DNA of 64,000 nucleotides from Prorocentrum cordatum. Its lineage: Eukaryota; Sar; Dinophyceae; Prorocentrales; Prorocentraceae. The position numbers were made by a program, and so were the translations under genes. Below, piece after piece: positions 53,099-62,862 of the stretch. Numbering within the stretch: position 1 is the first letter of the stretch; every line of letters starts with the position of its first letter. The stretch lies in NCBI GenBank assembly GCA_963575745.1, contig CAUYUJ010009835.1, positions 107,501-171,500 on the forward strand. Direction: 5' to 3'. A model generated the notes under the pieces. The model had not been told where the DNA came from, searched no databases, and was given only the letters and a program-made list of their open reading frames with translations.

Positions 53099-54700
53099 CT
53101 ACGGACGAGAGGATGCATTGAAACGTCGCGTATGTTTTTTTCGTTGGCTGCGGTCCTCCTCCTTCTCCTCCTTCTCTTCCTCCTCCTGCTCATCATGATC
53201 ACCATCGTCACCGCCACCATGATCTTCGTAGGCATCATCCCCATCAGCGGTGTCCTGCAGGTGTCGCGGGCGCAGGCCAGTGGGGCCGGCGGCCGATCCC
53301 TTGGGGGTGGCCCGCACTTCCCTTGGACGACAGAGACGTCGACCTGGGCTGCGGCGGCCGCGCGGGCAGCAGGCAGCCTAGCCAGGTCCACGACTGGCTG
53401 CTGGCTGCGGGAGCGTTTGCGGCCCATCTGGTCCACGACGGCCAGCGCGACGGACACGGGCGGTTCCGACGTCAGCGAAGCGCAGCTTTTCGAGTAAAGC
53501 CCCTCCGAAGCCAAGTCAAGGAAGCGCTGTGCTCGGTGAGTCGCCTTGTCCGTTCCCCCTGTCTGGCGCCGCTGTGTTGTCTCCGCCCACAGCGTCTGGC
53601 TCTCTCCCTCCAGCCAGCGGCGGCAGAGGTTCTTGGCTTCCTGCTCGCTGGCGTTCCGGCTGCCTCGGCCTCCGCGGCTGCGTGGGCGCAGCGCGCACTT
53701 GGGCAGCCGCGGCCTGCACCAAGCGCTGTGCCCACAACGCCCTGGCCTCCTTGGGCGCGTGGCGTTTCGTGCCGGCGCGGCTGGAGAAGACCGCCCGCAG
53801 CGAAGGGAACCCTGGCTGGCCGTGCGCGTCGCCAGCGTCTGCCAGAGGGGCCGGGGAGCCGCGGCGGCAGCTGCTCGCGCCGCTGGCCGGCACCTGGGGC
53901 ACACTCCCTGGTAGCGGAGACTCAGGAACCGCTGACGCACCGAGCATTGGCCGAGGGCGTGCTGGTCAAGGAACTCCTGCGGGACGGGCGGCAGGTTGGG
54001 GCAGCGGCCCGCCGCGTGCTTGTTTAAGTGGACCCTCGCGCTCTCCTGGCAGGACCACCCTGGCGAGGCGGCAGGATCCGCGAGCGGGCAACCGGGCACC
54101 GGGCAGTAGACGCGGGGCCGCTGTCGGGCTGCAGGGCGGGGCGCGGCGGGGGCTGGCGGCGGCGGCTCCGCGGCCGGCGGTGGCGCGGCAGCAACGGCTG
54201 GCTCCGCAGCGTGCCGGGCCCCCCCCTCTGCCGGCATGGCCAGAGGCTGCTGGGCGCCCGCGGGGGCAGCTCCTTCCAGCGCTGCTCGCCGACGTTGCTC
54301 GGCCAGCGGCACGCCTGCATCCTGGTCCATGTCTCGCGTGTCGTCCAGGCGCATGCTGTTGATTCGCTCGTGGAGGAGGGGGTCGTCGCCGGGCTCGTCG
54401 CCTTCCGTGCGGTTGCGTCTGAGCGCGCGGCGTCCCGGAGAAGCACGGGCGCCGACCTCAACGAAGGTGTTCCTGACCGACACCGCGGCCTCCGTCTCCA
54501 TCTGCGCGGGGCCCGCACTCGATGCACTTGCCGAGCCATGCGGCGGAACTGGCGGCGCCATTCGTCGAGGCGAGGTGGAGCGGTCGCGCTGCGGAGGTCC
54601 TGTTCGATCCCCTGCTCCTCGGCGGCAGATGCAGCGCTGGCGCTCGAAGAGGCACGTGTCGCACACGTCGGCATTGGAGCCTGCGGGGAAAGCTGGGGAC
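53099..54700 (-). pseudogene. Retroelement RT4: zinc-finger N-terminal region, RT truncated
   Basis: One minus-strand frame covers, from the N terminus: CDTCLFERQRCICRR (about 54664-54620), a Ser/Arg/Pro linker, and an acidic region (EGDEPGDDPLLHERINSMRL). Next is a C2H2/CCHC-like block from VYCPVPGCP (about 54110) through SARVHLNKHAAGRCP to YQGVCPRCRP (about 53900). It ends with CRRWLEGESQTLW and HRAQRFLDLASEGLYSKSC (about 53520-53460). After a frame change at about 53325, TPKGSAAGPTGLRPRHLQDT (53311-53253) is the RT N-terminal G-x-x-G-L-R-P block. RT then runs into GAT/TCC repeats and is lost. QCSVRQRF has Arg where a metal-binding Cys is expected. This order typifies a dinoflagellate RT family. 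Confidence 0.65.
53155..53250 (+). repeat. TCC and CAT triplets truncating RT4
   Basis: TCCTCCTTCTCCTCCTTCTC then ATCATGATCACCATCGTCAC, exactly where the RT frame disappears. Confidence 0.8.
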
Positions 54701-55240
54701 TGTACGGCGTGGACCAGCAAGGCAATGTGTCCTACCCATGCCGCTGGCGAAGACAAAAATGTGGAATCCCATCCTGGGATCAATGCAACTGTCATAATTG
54801 TCGTAATGGAGACGCACGCAATCCGAGGAAAATGGACATCGCCAAGTAGAGCGGCGCCGCAAACTCCGGCCAAGACGCGCTGCAGAGGAGCCCCGTGCAC
54901 CGCCGCCCCGAAGGCCAAGAACTTCACTGGGACTGCGGACGCGCAGGAGGCCGCCAGGACCAAGGCTGGGTCGACCGCGCGGGGGATCGTCTGGCCGAGG
55001 GTGGCGTGAAAGGACTCGGCCAAGCACGCGCTGGCGAACGCATGAGGGGACCACCCGAGAGCGGCGACGAGCAGTCCAGGCAAAGGGTGCACGAGACAGT
55101 AAGCGCCGTCGATCGTCATCGAAAGGACCGGCCAGAGCATGCGGTAGATCTTCTTCAGCGGGATCGCGACCGCCGCCGGCGCATCCGGCCATGCAGCCAG
55201 GGGCATGGCGTCGCCGAGGGGGCTAGCCGCCGTGCAAAAG
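54680..55240 (-). CDS. Multi-pass hydrophobic protein segment, possibly TRIC-like
   Basis: In the same minus-strand frame as the RT4 zinc finger and directly upstream. Hydrophobic stretches include WPVLSMTIDGAYCLV, LPGLLVAALGW, DPALVLAASCASAVPVKFLAFG, VLAGVCGAALLGD, IACVSITTIMTVALIPGW and WVGHIALLVHAVQ. The order HP-x-x-x-x-L, L-L-A, PVK, then L-x-R-V-L-A-G-V-x-x-A is weakly like TRIC cation channels (HP, LPVK, RKV..GV.HA), but key residues differ. It could be a host gene exon that the retroelement inserted next to, or a fusion. No other exon was found; the upstream frame enters low-complexity repeats at 55540. Function is not assigned. Confidence 0.35.
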
Positions 55241-55535
55241 GCCCCTGAGGCGCTGGCGGCGCAGCTGCGGAGGTGGGAGTGGAAGCACAGCTCCACGGCG
55301 ACGTGCGCGTCGCCTCCGGGCCAGGCGGGGCTGACACAGCGCGTACGCCCAGGCGCGGGATGTCGGGCGCCATCAGGTTGAAGTTGAAGTCGGCCGGGGC
55401 ACAGGTCCGCGTGCACCACCGAGATGGGCCAGGCAACGGCCCCCGCACGGCGACGTCGCCGTCCGAGGCGTACGGCGCAGGCGAACGGCGGGCAGGCCCC
55501 AGGCGTGAAGGCAGGCAGGCTCCGACGCCGTCCGA
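55241..55535 (-). other. Open GC-rich stretch between membrane segment and VNTR
   Basis: Both overlapping minus-strand frames are open here (one reads [20 protein letters not shown]). An exon may lie here, but no boundary can be fixed. Confidence 0.3.
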
Positions 55536-55539
55536 TAGT

Positions 55540-56865
55540 ACTGATGGCAGCGTAGGCGCAGGCGTGAATATTGACATCGGTGCTGACGTCGATGGGGGAG
55601 TCGCTGGCGGTGGTGCTGGCATAGGCGCTGGCGTCGGTGACAGCGCAGGCCCAGAAGTTGATGCTGGCGTCAGTGCTGGTGTAGGCGATGGCACTGGTGG
55701 CAGCGTAGGCGCCGGCGTGAATGTTGACGTCGGTGCTGACGTCGATGGGGAAGTCGCTGGCGGTGGTGCTGGCGTAGGCGCCAAGATTGGCACAGGCGCC
55801 AGTGCTCGTGTAGGCGCTGGCGTTGGTGCTGGCGTAGGCGCTGGCGTTGGTGCTGACGTCGGAGTTGGCAACGGTGTTCGTGCTGGCGTAGGCGCTGGCG
55901 TTGGTGCTGACGTCGGTGTTGGCGACGATGTTCGTGCTGGCGTAGGCGCAGGCGTTGGTTCTGACGTCGTTGCTGGTGCAGGCGCCAGTGTAGGCGCCGG
56001 CGTCGGCGTAAGCCTTGGTCCCGGAGTCGGTGCTGGTGTACGCGCAAGTGTTGGTGCCTGCGCAGGCGTTGGCGTTGGTGCTGGCCAAGGCGCCCGCTTT
56101 GGTGCTGGCGTCGGTGATGGCGCCGGAGCTGCTGTGGGCGTCGGCGTTGGTGCCGGCGTAGGCGCAGGCGTTGGTGCTGGAGACGGTGCTGCTGTAGGTG
56201 TTGGCGAAGGCGCCAGAGTGGGCGCCAATGTCGGTGCTGGCGTCGGTGATGGCGACAGTGCTGGCGCAGGCGCTGATGTTGGTGCTGGCATAGGCGCAGG
56301 AGCTGGTGCTGAAGTCGGTGCCGATGAGGGCGTTGGCGTAGGTGCAGGCGTTGGAACTGGCGTTGGTTCTGGCGTCGACGGTGTAGGCGCTGGCGTTGGG
56401 GCCGGCGTAGGTGCAGGCGATGGTGCTGGAGTCGATGCCATCGTATGCGCTGACGTTGATGCCGGCACAGGCGTTGGAGCTGGCGACGGTGCTGGTCTAG
56501 GCGCCGGCGTTGGTGCCGTCGTTGGTGCAGGCGTCGGCGCTGGCTTCGACGCCGGCGTTGAGACCAGCGTAGGCACTGGCGTCGGTGCTGATGTAAGCGA
56601 TGGCGTTGGTACCGGTGTAGGTGCCCACGACGCTGCTGGCCTATGAGCTGGCATACGCGCTGGCGCAGGTGTCGGCCCAGGCGCAGGCGCGGGTGCTGGC
56701 GTCGGTGCTGACGTAGGCCCATGCCTTGGTGCCAGCGTAGGCGCAGGCGTTGGTGCTGGCGACGGTGCTGCTGCAGGCGCTGGCGTGGGCGTCGGTGCCG
56801 GTGCTGGCGTCGGTGCTGGCGTAGGCGCTGGCAGGGGCTCCTCCTCCTTCTCCTCTTGCTGCTGC
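55540..56865 (+). repeat. GGCGCTGGCGTN hexamer-based VNTR
   Basis: About 1.3 kb of GGTGCTGGCGTAGGCGCTGG-type repeats with periods of 6, 12, 18 and 24 bp. All six frames are open, reading Gly-Val-Gly-Ala on the plus strand, Pro-Ala-Pro-Thr or Ala-Ser-Thr-Asn on the minus strand. The apparent 1008-, 624- and 457-codon frames are due to this block. Confidence 0.95.
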
Positions 56866-56979
56866 GCAACGCCACGCGCAGCGATCCCTGCTCCGCCACC
56901 ACGTAATGCGCTTGCCCGCCGAGCGGGCCTACGCCAAACACGGCCGCTGTAACCCGCGGGAGCCCCGGAGTGTAGATGC

Positions 56980-57041
56980 CTCCTGCTCCTCCTCCTCCTC
57001 CTCCTCCTTCTCCTCCTCCTCCTCCCCATCCATCCCTTCCT

Positions 57042-57076
<35 letters not shown>

Positions 57077-58080
57077 ATATATATATGACTCCCTGTCGCA
57101 CCCCCAGAGGTGGCCGTAGGGCGCACGGGACGTTCCGCCTCAGACCCCCCATCATGTTTGATCCTGAAGCGTGAATTTTTGAGCGATTTCACGGATGGAC
57201 GGCGGGCCGCTGTCAAAATGTGGCTCTCGCCTTAGCGCCGCGCAAATTCATATTCGAAAATTTGCACCAACGTCGCGGATGGAGGGCGGGTGGTCTTCGA
57301 AATGTGGCTCTCGCCCTATGGCCGCGCACATTCCGTCTTTTTCGCAAAACCTGCAACAATTCCACGGATGGAGGCGGGTGATTTTCAGAATGTGGCTCTC
57401 GCATTAGCGCCGCACACATTCGTCCTCACATTTGTTCAACAGCTTCACGGATGGATGGCGGGTGGTTTTCAAAATGTGGCTCTCGCCCCAGCGCCGCGCA
57501 CAATCCATCTTCCAACAAAAACTGCAACAACTTCGCGGATGGAGGCTAACCGTTTTCAAAATGTGGCTCTCGCACTAGCGCCGCACACATTCGTCTGAAC
57601 AGTTTGCAGCAGCTTCACGGATGGAGCGCGGGTGGTTTTCAAAATGTGGTTCGCGCCTCAGCGCCGCTCACACTGGTTCTAAAAAATTGCAACAACTTCG
57701 CGGATGGAAGGGATCAGTTTCACAAATGTGGTTCCCGCTTTAGCGCCGCGCGCATTCGTCACAAACCTTTGCAACAGACTCACGGATGGAGAGTTCCTTT
57801 TTCAAAATGCGGTTATCACCTCAGTGCCGCGCGCATTCGTCTAATGAGTTCGCACTAGCTTCACGGATGGAGGGCTACTCTTTTGAAACATGCGGTTCTC
57901 CCCTGAGCTATCTTGAAAATGCGATTCTCCGCTGAGCGCATTCCCCTGAGCGGTTCTTCCCCTGGCCGCGCGCACTCGTATTCAAAAACTTGCAGCAGCG
58001 TCACAGATGGAGGGCGGCTGGTTTCCAACATGTGGCTCTGGCCCCAGCGCCGCGCACATTCGTTCACAAAGGCTACATCA
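56980..58080 (+). repeat. Family II repeat: TCC, CT/TA, module, 85-bp array
   Basis: TCC 56983-57030, CTCTCTCTC and TATATATATA 57038-57086, module ATGACTCCCTGTCGCACCCC, GACGTTCCGCCTCAGACCCC (57086-57150). Then about ten units with TGTGGCTCTC anchors at 57220, 57303, 57391, 57475 and 57562 (83-88 bp). Best-preserved copy of this satellite: CTCGCCTTAGCGCCGCGCAC, then CAACAACTTCACGGATGGAG. Confidence 0.95.
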
Positions 58081-58384
58081 CGCTCCAGAGACAATGTTCT
58101 GGCAGGGTTGAGGATTGACGGGAACTCGCAGTCACGTTGGTTCGCGGTGCTGGAGTCCCCAAAATGATATTCTGACACGGTCAAACTTGCCAGGCCGCAA
58201 CAGTCAGATTGACCCGCGACGCTGAAGTCCCCGGAATTGTGTTTTGGCACGATTGGGGATTCTCCGACGCTTGTTTTCCAATGGGACATTTCCCACAAAG
58301 AGGATATATTCCTCTTGGGGCTTACGAAGAAGGAACTTGCACGGAGGGTTCATTGCAACATCGTTGATGCGTCTTGAGTTTACA
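58081..58384 (+). repeat. Family II link segment
   Basis: Parallels 50440-50665 and 49401-49550. Ends GCGTCTTGAGTTTACACTGG before the TCC block. Confidence 0.75.
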
Positions 58385-58880
58385 CTGGTCCTTCTCCTCC
58401 TCCTCCTCCTCCTCCTGCGTTCTCCCTTTTCCCCCCTCCCTCCTCCCTCCTCCATTCTCCCTCCCCCCTCCTCCTCCTCCCTCCTCCCTCCTCCTCCTCC
58501 TCCTCCTCCCTCCCTCCTCCTCCCTCCTCCTCCTCCTCCTCCTCTCCTCCTCCTCCTCTCCCCTCCTCCCTCCTCCTCCTCCTCCTCCTCCTCCTCCTCC
58601 TCCTCCTCCTCCTCCTCCTCCTCCCCTCCTCCTCCTCCTAGCTCCTCCTCCTCCTCCTCCTCCTCCTCCTCCTCCTCCTCCTCCTCCTCCTCCTCCTCTC
58701 CTCCTCCGCCTCCTCTCCTCCTCCCTCCTCCTCCTCCCTCCTCCCTCCTCCTCCTCCTCCTCCCCTCCTCTCCTCCTCCTCCTCCTCCTCCCTCCTCCTC
58801 CTCCTCCTCCTCCCCCTCCTCCTCCTCTCCTCCTCTCCTCTTCCTCCTCCTCCTCCTCCTCCATCTCCTCCCCCTTCTCC
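58385..58880 (+). repeat. TCC microsatellite block
   Basis: Nearly 500 bp of TCC with CCTCCC slips and one AGCTCC interruption. Confidence 0.95.
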
Positions 58881-59083
58881 ACCTCTCATGCCATGTGGGC
58901 CCGAGACCCAATTTTGGAGGATCCCAAAGGACCCAGACCTCGGTGCTTCCACGGAGCGCATGGGGGGCGCCGCAGCGACAACTGTCCCCCTAGAGTTCTT
59001 CTTTGCGGCGGCGAAAGCCGAGGATGTCACGTCTCGTATCGAAATGCAACGGCTGAGGCACATTCAAGTACAATGATGTTCTC

Positions 59084-59698
59084 TTGCGAGCGGATCAAAA
59101 ATGCAGATCGTGTAATCGCCAGGTGCGCCTCTTCGTCCCCTGGAGGACCCGTTCAAGGTCAGCGTCACCCACCGCGCCATGGAGAGTCCCATTCGCAGCG
59201 GACAGCGAGAACCAGTTAGCCTCAGTCGGTCATGTTCGGGACACGTCATCGAGTCCCAAGTCTATATTGAAATTATCGTCGTCTGGGCCCCAGGACTTGG
59301 CTTCATCAATGAAGGCGGCCATCGCCCAGACCACCGACCCACGCATGAAGGCCGCGCTGGAGGCACAGCTGGCCAAGATCGACGTGCCCGGGCAGATGCC
59401 CACCGCATCTCCTGCCGACGAGGTTCGTCTCACGGACGCGGCCTGGCGGGATGCGGAGGGCAAGCGCGAGCAGGCGGCCAAGGCAGCGCAGCACCTGCGC
59501 AGTCAGCTAGACCAGGCTGAGGAGACAGAGCGTGAGGATGCCGAAGTCTTAGCACGAGCCACGCTGACGAAGACGCAGGCGGCGCAGGCCCTGGCGAAGG
59601 CGGAGGGCGTCATCTTTGACAGCGCCGACGGCAACGGCGCCAAGTCTTTGTTCCAGTTATCGCGGGACCGAGAGTTGTTCACCAATCTAGATCCATAA
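59084..59698 (+). pseudogene. Retroelement ORF1-like coiled-coil fragment
   Basis: A 204-codon frame. From about residue 75 it reads MKAAIAQTTDPRMKAALEAQ, then KIDVPGQMPTASPADEVRLT, and a long Ala/Gln/Glu/Lys heptad-rich stretch (AWRDAEGKREQAAKAAQHLR, QLDQAEETEREDAEVLARAT, LTKTQAAQALAKAEGV) before an abrupt end LFTNLDP. A CxxC pair (QKCRSCNRQ) lies upstream. This style (zinc knuckle, T-DPR-K-AAL-A-L motif, coiled coil) is that of dinoflagellate retroelement ORF1. No endonuclease or RT follows, so it is a truncated copy. It could instead be an exon of a coiled-coil protein. Confidence 0.45.
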
Positions 59699-60184
59699 TC
59701 GGCGATACCCGCTAGAGTGTGTAGGTACGACATTCAGCAGAAATTGCTCCAGAAAGTGAAGATACCACCAAAATCAAGAGCCTCAAAAAGCGCTCGAAAA
59801 ACTATCGAAAAATGGTCGCTTGAAAAATCCTGCAAAGGAAGAAGAGGGCGTGCACCAATTTGAAGCCTTCAGGGGTCTTCCTGCGCGCTCAACAACTACA
59901 CCGAGGGACGACGGTTTCCGCGAAGCGTTCGATATAAAGGGGAATGGCACGAAGCTCGAGGCTAAAGAGAGAGCCCGAGGGGAGCGTGAGGACCCACACA
60001 TGTTTCACCTCCGTGGGCCCGCGGCCGTCGGTCGCATCGGGAACTGAAGCTCGCCGCGTCGACAGAGCGAGCGCGACGGCAAGCGGCGACAGGCGCGGGC
60101 CAGCTGAGACGGGCCGCGGAGGACGGAAAGATCCGAGAGGAGAAGCCGAACATCTCAACATCATTCCTCCTTTCTCCTCCCCCC
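59699..60184. other. Spacer, nothing recognised
   Basis: Mixed sequence downstream of the HLP gene stop on the minus strand. No gene was seen and no polyadenylation signal is evident. Confidence 0.4.
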
Positions 60185-60305
60185 CCTCCGCAGGAGGAGG
60201 AGGAAGGCGGAGGAGGAGGAAGAAGGAGGAGGAGGAGGAGGAGGAGGGAAGGAGAGGAAGTGCGAGATGCGGAGGAGGAAGGAGGGGGAGGAGGAGGAGT
60301 AAAGA
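60185..60305 (+). repeat. GGA microsatellite
   Basis: GGAGGAGGAGGAAGGCGGAG-type purine tract, 65-185 bp beyond the HLP stop codon. GAACATCTCAACATCATTCC (60148) and GAATGATGTGGACATGTTCG (60310) flank it as an imperfect inverted repeat. Confidence 0.9.
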
Positions 60306-60369
60306 GAAGGAATGATGTGGACATGTTCGGCTTCTCCTCCGAATCCTCCTCCTTAGAAGGGCCCCCCGA

Positions 60370-61510
60370 TCAGTCGGAGTCCGTGCCCTCTCCCGAGTCG
60401 CCCTGGACGTCCGAGTCAGGGCCTCCCTGGCTCGCGGCGGCGGCGGCCGCCTCCTCGGGCGCAGACGGAGCAGCCTCGTCCAAGATGCGCTTGATGTCCG
60501 CGTGCGCGAAAGCCTTCACAAGGAAGTGCGGCGGCTTGGGGTTCTTGGTGACCGTCCTGCCACGGATCTGGGATTTTTTGTACGAGCGATCTCAACGCCC
60601 CCAGTTTGCGAAGATGTCTCAAGCGAAAACCTCACGCTCACACCGACACGTTTTGTACCAACGACTTCAACATCTCGCGCTTTTTTATGGGGGGAGGTCT
60701 CAAGCGAAACGGCCTCAAGCTCGGGAGGGCCGTTTGGAACTCCAAAGCCCCCAGGTGGCTCTTGGGAGCCTCTTGTGACTCCCAAGAGCCTCCTGGTGGC
60801 CCCTTGGAAGCCTCTTGGGGCTCTTACACGCTTCTATGGGGTGATGTCCCAAGCGGCATCTCGCGTTTTGTGGGGGGGGGGGTGCGCCCTCCTCCTCCTC
60901 CTCGTCTTCCTCCTCCTCCTCCTCCCCCCCCTGCTCCTCCTCCTCATGCCCTCCTCCTCCTCCTCCCCCTCCTCCTCCGCCTCCTCCTCCTCATCCTCCC
61001 TTCCCCCTCCTCCTCCGCCTCCTGAAAAAATGGCGGTCCGCGGCGGTCTTCGCCTCAGTCGCGGCCATGCGCTTGCTGGTGAGCTTCACCAGGCCAGGCA
61101 CGATGAAGACCTTCTTGGTCGTCAGCTCCTTGGTGGCGACCGCCTCCAGGGCGTGGAGCACCTTGGACACGTCCGCGTAGCCGACCTGTGGAGTGAAGGA
61201 GCAGCCTGGGCCCCCAAGCGCTCCAAGCGATCAAAGAAACGCCCCAATCGATCGACGGGGGCGGCCCTTTAATCACCTGGAGCACCTGGGAGCCCAGGGT
61301 GCAACTTCAGTCATCGGGGACCCCCCCGTGAGCAGCACCGTAGACGTCCTTCGTGGCGACACTGACCGCCGTCACGAGCTGGAAGCGGGACATGCCGTGC
61401 TTCGACGGCGCCTTGGGCGGTTCGCTGATGACCTGGTCATGTGGCGCTGGTGGTGCTGCAGGTTGCACTGGCGCTGCTGCAGGCGGCACAACTGGCGCTG
61501 GTGTCGCCAT
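60370..61510 (-). CDS. Dinoflagellate histone-like protein (HCc/HLP, HU-like)
   Basis: Three exons, minus strand: 61510-61346 (ATG, 55 codons), 61185-61045 (47 codons) and about 60567-60370 (65 codons plus TGA). Residues 1-39 are a Pro/Ala-rich extension. From residue 40, MSRFQLVTAV, SVATKDVGYADVSKVLHALE, VATKELTTKKVFIVPGLVKL and TSKRMAATEAKT follow, then IRGRTVTKNPKPPHFLVKAF and AHADIKRIL. This matches HCc/HLP proteins: the F-x-I-P-G-L hinge, basic K-R arm, G-R/K-x-V, N-P-K-P and V-K-A-F blocks. These HU-derived proteins bind DNA in dinoflagellate chromosomes. The C-terminal 28 residues are Ala then acidic, unusual for HLPs. Intron 1 (61345-61186) is GT-AG. Intron 2 (about 61044-60568) needs a GC donor and its edges are uncertain by a few residues. 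Confidence 0.7.
60885..61020 (+). repeat. TCC tract inside HLP intron 2
   Basis: CTCCTCCTCCTCGTCTTCCT-type repeat within the inferred 477-nt second intron. The rest of the intron has three GTCTCAAGCG-like phrases (60612, 60698, 60848). Confidence 0.85.
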
Positions 61511-61514
61511 TGCG

Positions 61515-61600
61515 CGTCCTTGCAAAGAAAGTTACGGAAACGGAACCTTCGGGAGACCAAAGATACTCACAGCTTGATCCAAGGCCTCCAGCAATAGATG
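61515..61600 (-). promoter_or_regulatory. Possible trans-splice acceptor or 5' UTR intron of HLP gene
   Basis: Minus strand just upstream of the ATG reads TAACTTTCTTTGCAAGGACG: a pyrimidine stretch and AG 9 nt before the start, suitable as a spliced-leader acceptor. About 60 nt further upstream GCTGTGAGTATC resembles a GT donor, so a short cis intron in the leader is the alternative. Neither can be decided from sequence alone. Confidence 0.3.
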
Positions 61601-62104
61601 TCAAGCGGGGCCCCAGGACTCGGGAACTCAAGGCAAACTCCGCAACTCAAAGCGCCCCATTCCCCTCGGGTCTGAGTCTGAAAGGAGGCTGTGGAAAGCA
61701 TGGCCTCGGGCCAGGGGGATGAAGAGAGGGCGGGGAAGAGCCTAGGACAGGGTGGAGGAGGAGAGGGAGGGTCAGAAGGACGAGGAGGGGTGGACCCTCG
61801 TCCTTCCCACACTCCCCTCCTGCTCCTAATCGTCATTAACCTATGGTTTCCTTCCCATCCTCCGACATTCCTGCTCCTCCTAGCCATTCCCCTGCTCCTC
61901 TTCCTCGTCGCCCCCCTTCTCTGTCTCCTATCTGCTCCTCGTCCTCATCCTCGCCACACCCGTTTAACCGCACCCGTTTAGTGTGTCGGGCGACATGCCC
62001 GCGAGCACACGCGCGCGTCCCAGGATGGGCCGCCCGCGGGGAAACGAGAACAAACCTTGGAAACATCAAGACGAGGGCCAACCTTTCGGGGCCCTCTTGA
62101 TTTG
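61601..62104. other. Spacer, nothing recognised
   Basis: G-rich (61700-61800) then C/T-rich (61800-61960). No supported gene. Confidence 0.4.
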
Positions 62105-62106
62105 AA

Positions 62107-62170
62107 TTAGCTTGACGAAGGACCCAACCATATGCAGTTGTCAATGCCGTCGTTGTTACTATCGCCTTCG
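62107..62170 (+). repeat. Family I start module
   Basis: TTAGCTTGACGAAGGACCCA, ACCATATGCAGTTGTCAATG, CCGTCGTTGTTACTATCGCC. Matches 21648-21715 and the reverse complement of 32890-32950. Confidence 0.85.
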
Positions 62171-62179
62171 GTGGCTCTC

Positions 62180-62565
62180 TCTTTTGGGGTCACCGTTGGG
62201 GGCCACCGTTGGGGGTCACCCTTGGGGGTCACCGTTGCGGGTCACCGTTGGGGGACACTTTTGGGGTTTACCGTTGGGGGTCACCGTTTGGGGTCACCGT
62301 TGGGGGGGTCACCGTTTGGGGGTCACCGTTGGGGGTCACCGTTGGAGGTCGCCGTTGGGGGTCATCGTTGGGGGTCACCGTTGGGGGTCACCGTTGGGGG
62401 TCACCGTTAGGGGGCACCGTTGGGGGTCACAATTGGGGGTCACCCTTGGGGGTCACCGTTGGGGGTCACCCTTGGGGGTCACCGTTGGGGGTCACCGTTG
62501 GGGGCCACCCTGGGGGGTCACCGTTGGGGGTCACCGTTGGGGGTCACCCTTGGGGATATCGCGGA
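62180..62565 (+). repeat. 13-bp minisatellite (GTTGGGGGTCACC)
   Basis: About 28 units of GTTGGGGGTCACC with variants CTTGGGGG, GTTTGGGG and GTTGGAGG. The G strand is constant on the plus strand. It occupies the place that the 78/90-bp array takes in other family I copies. Confidence 0.95.
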
Positions 62566-62574
62566 GCCCCTGGG

Positions 62575-62700
62575 ACCTAGGTGGAACTCCCTATGGGGCC
62601 ACGAAACGCTGTACTGCGTGGTGCGTGACGCATGCGGCCGCGCCACTGGGGCCTTCGGTGGAGCTCCCTATGGAGCTCCCTATGGGGCCACGAAGCGGCC
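62575..62700 (+). repeat. Two family I satellite units
   Basis: CTATGGGGCCACGAAACGCT, GTACTGCGTGGTGCGTGACG, CATGCGGCCGCGCCACTGGG and GCCTTCGGTGGAGCTCCC, then a partial second unit ending CCACGAAGCG. Confidence 0.85.
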
Positions 62701-62862
62701 ATGATGATGACGATGATGATGACGATGACGATGATGGGGATGGTGACGACCATGATGATGCTGATGATGCTGATCATGACGATCACGATGACGATGGTGA
62801 TGATGATGGGAGGAGGGAGGAGGAGCGGGGAGGAGGAGGAGGAGAGGCGGAGAGGAAGAGAG
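62700..62862 (+). repeat. GAT and GGA microsatellites of family I copy
   Basis: ATGATGATGACGATGATGAT to about 62810, then GGAGGAGGAGAGGCGGAGAG. Confidence 0.95.

Noticed and set aside
53062-56088. 1008-codon open frame as one large gene
   Set aside because: Its first third is the hexamer VNTR, which is open in every frame, and its last part passes through TCC/CAT repeats. Only the middle (about 53370-55240) has protein-like features and is annotated in pieces.
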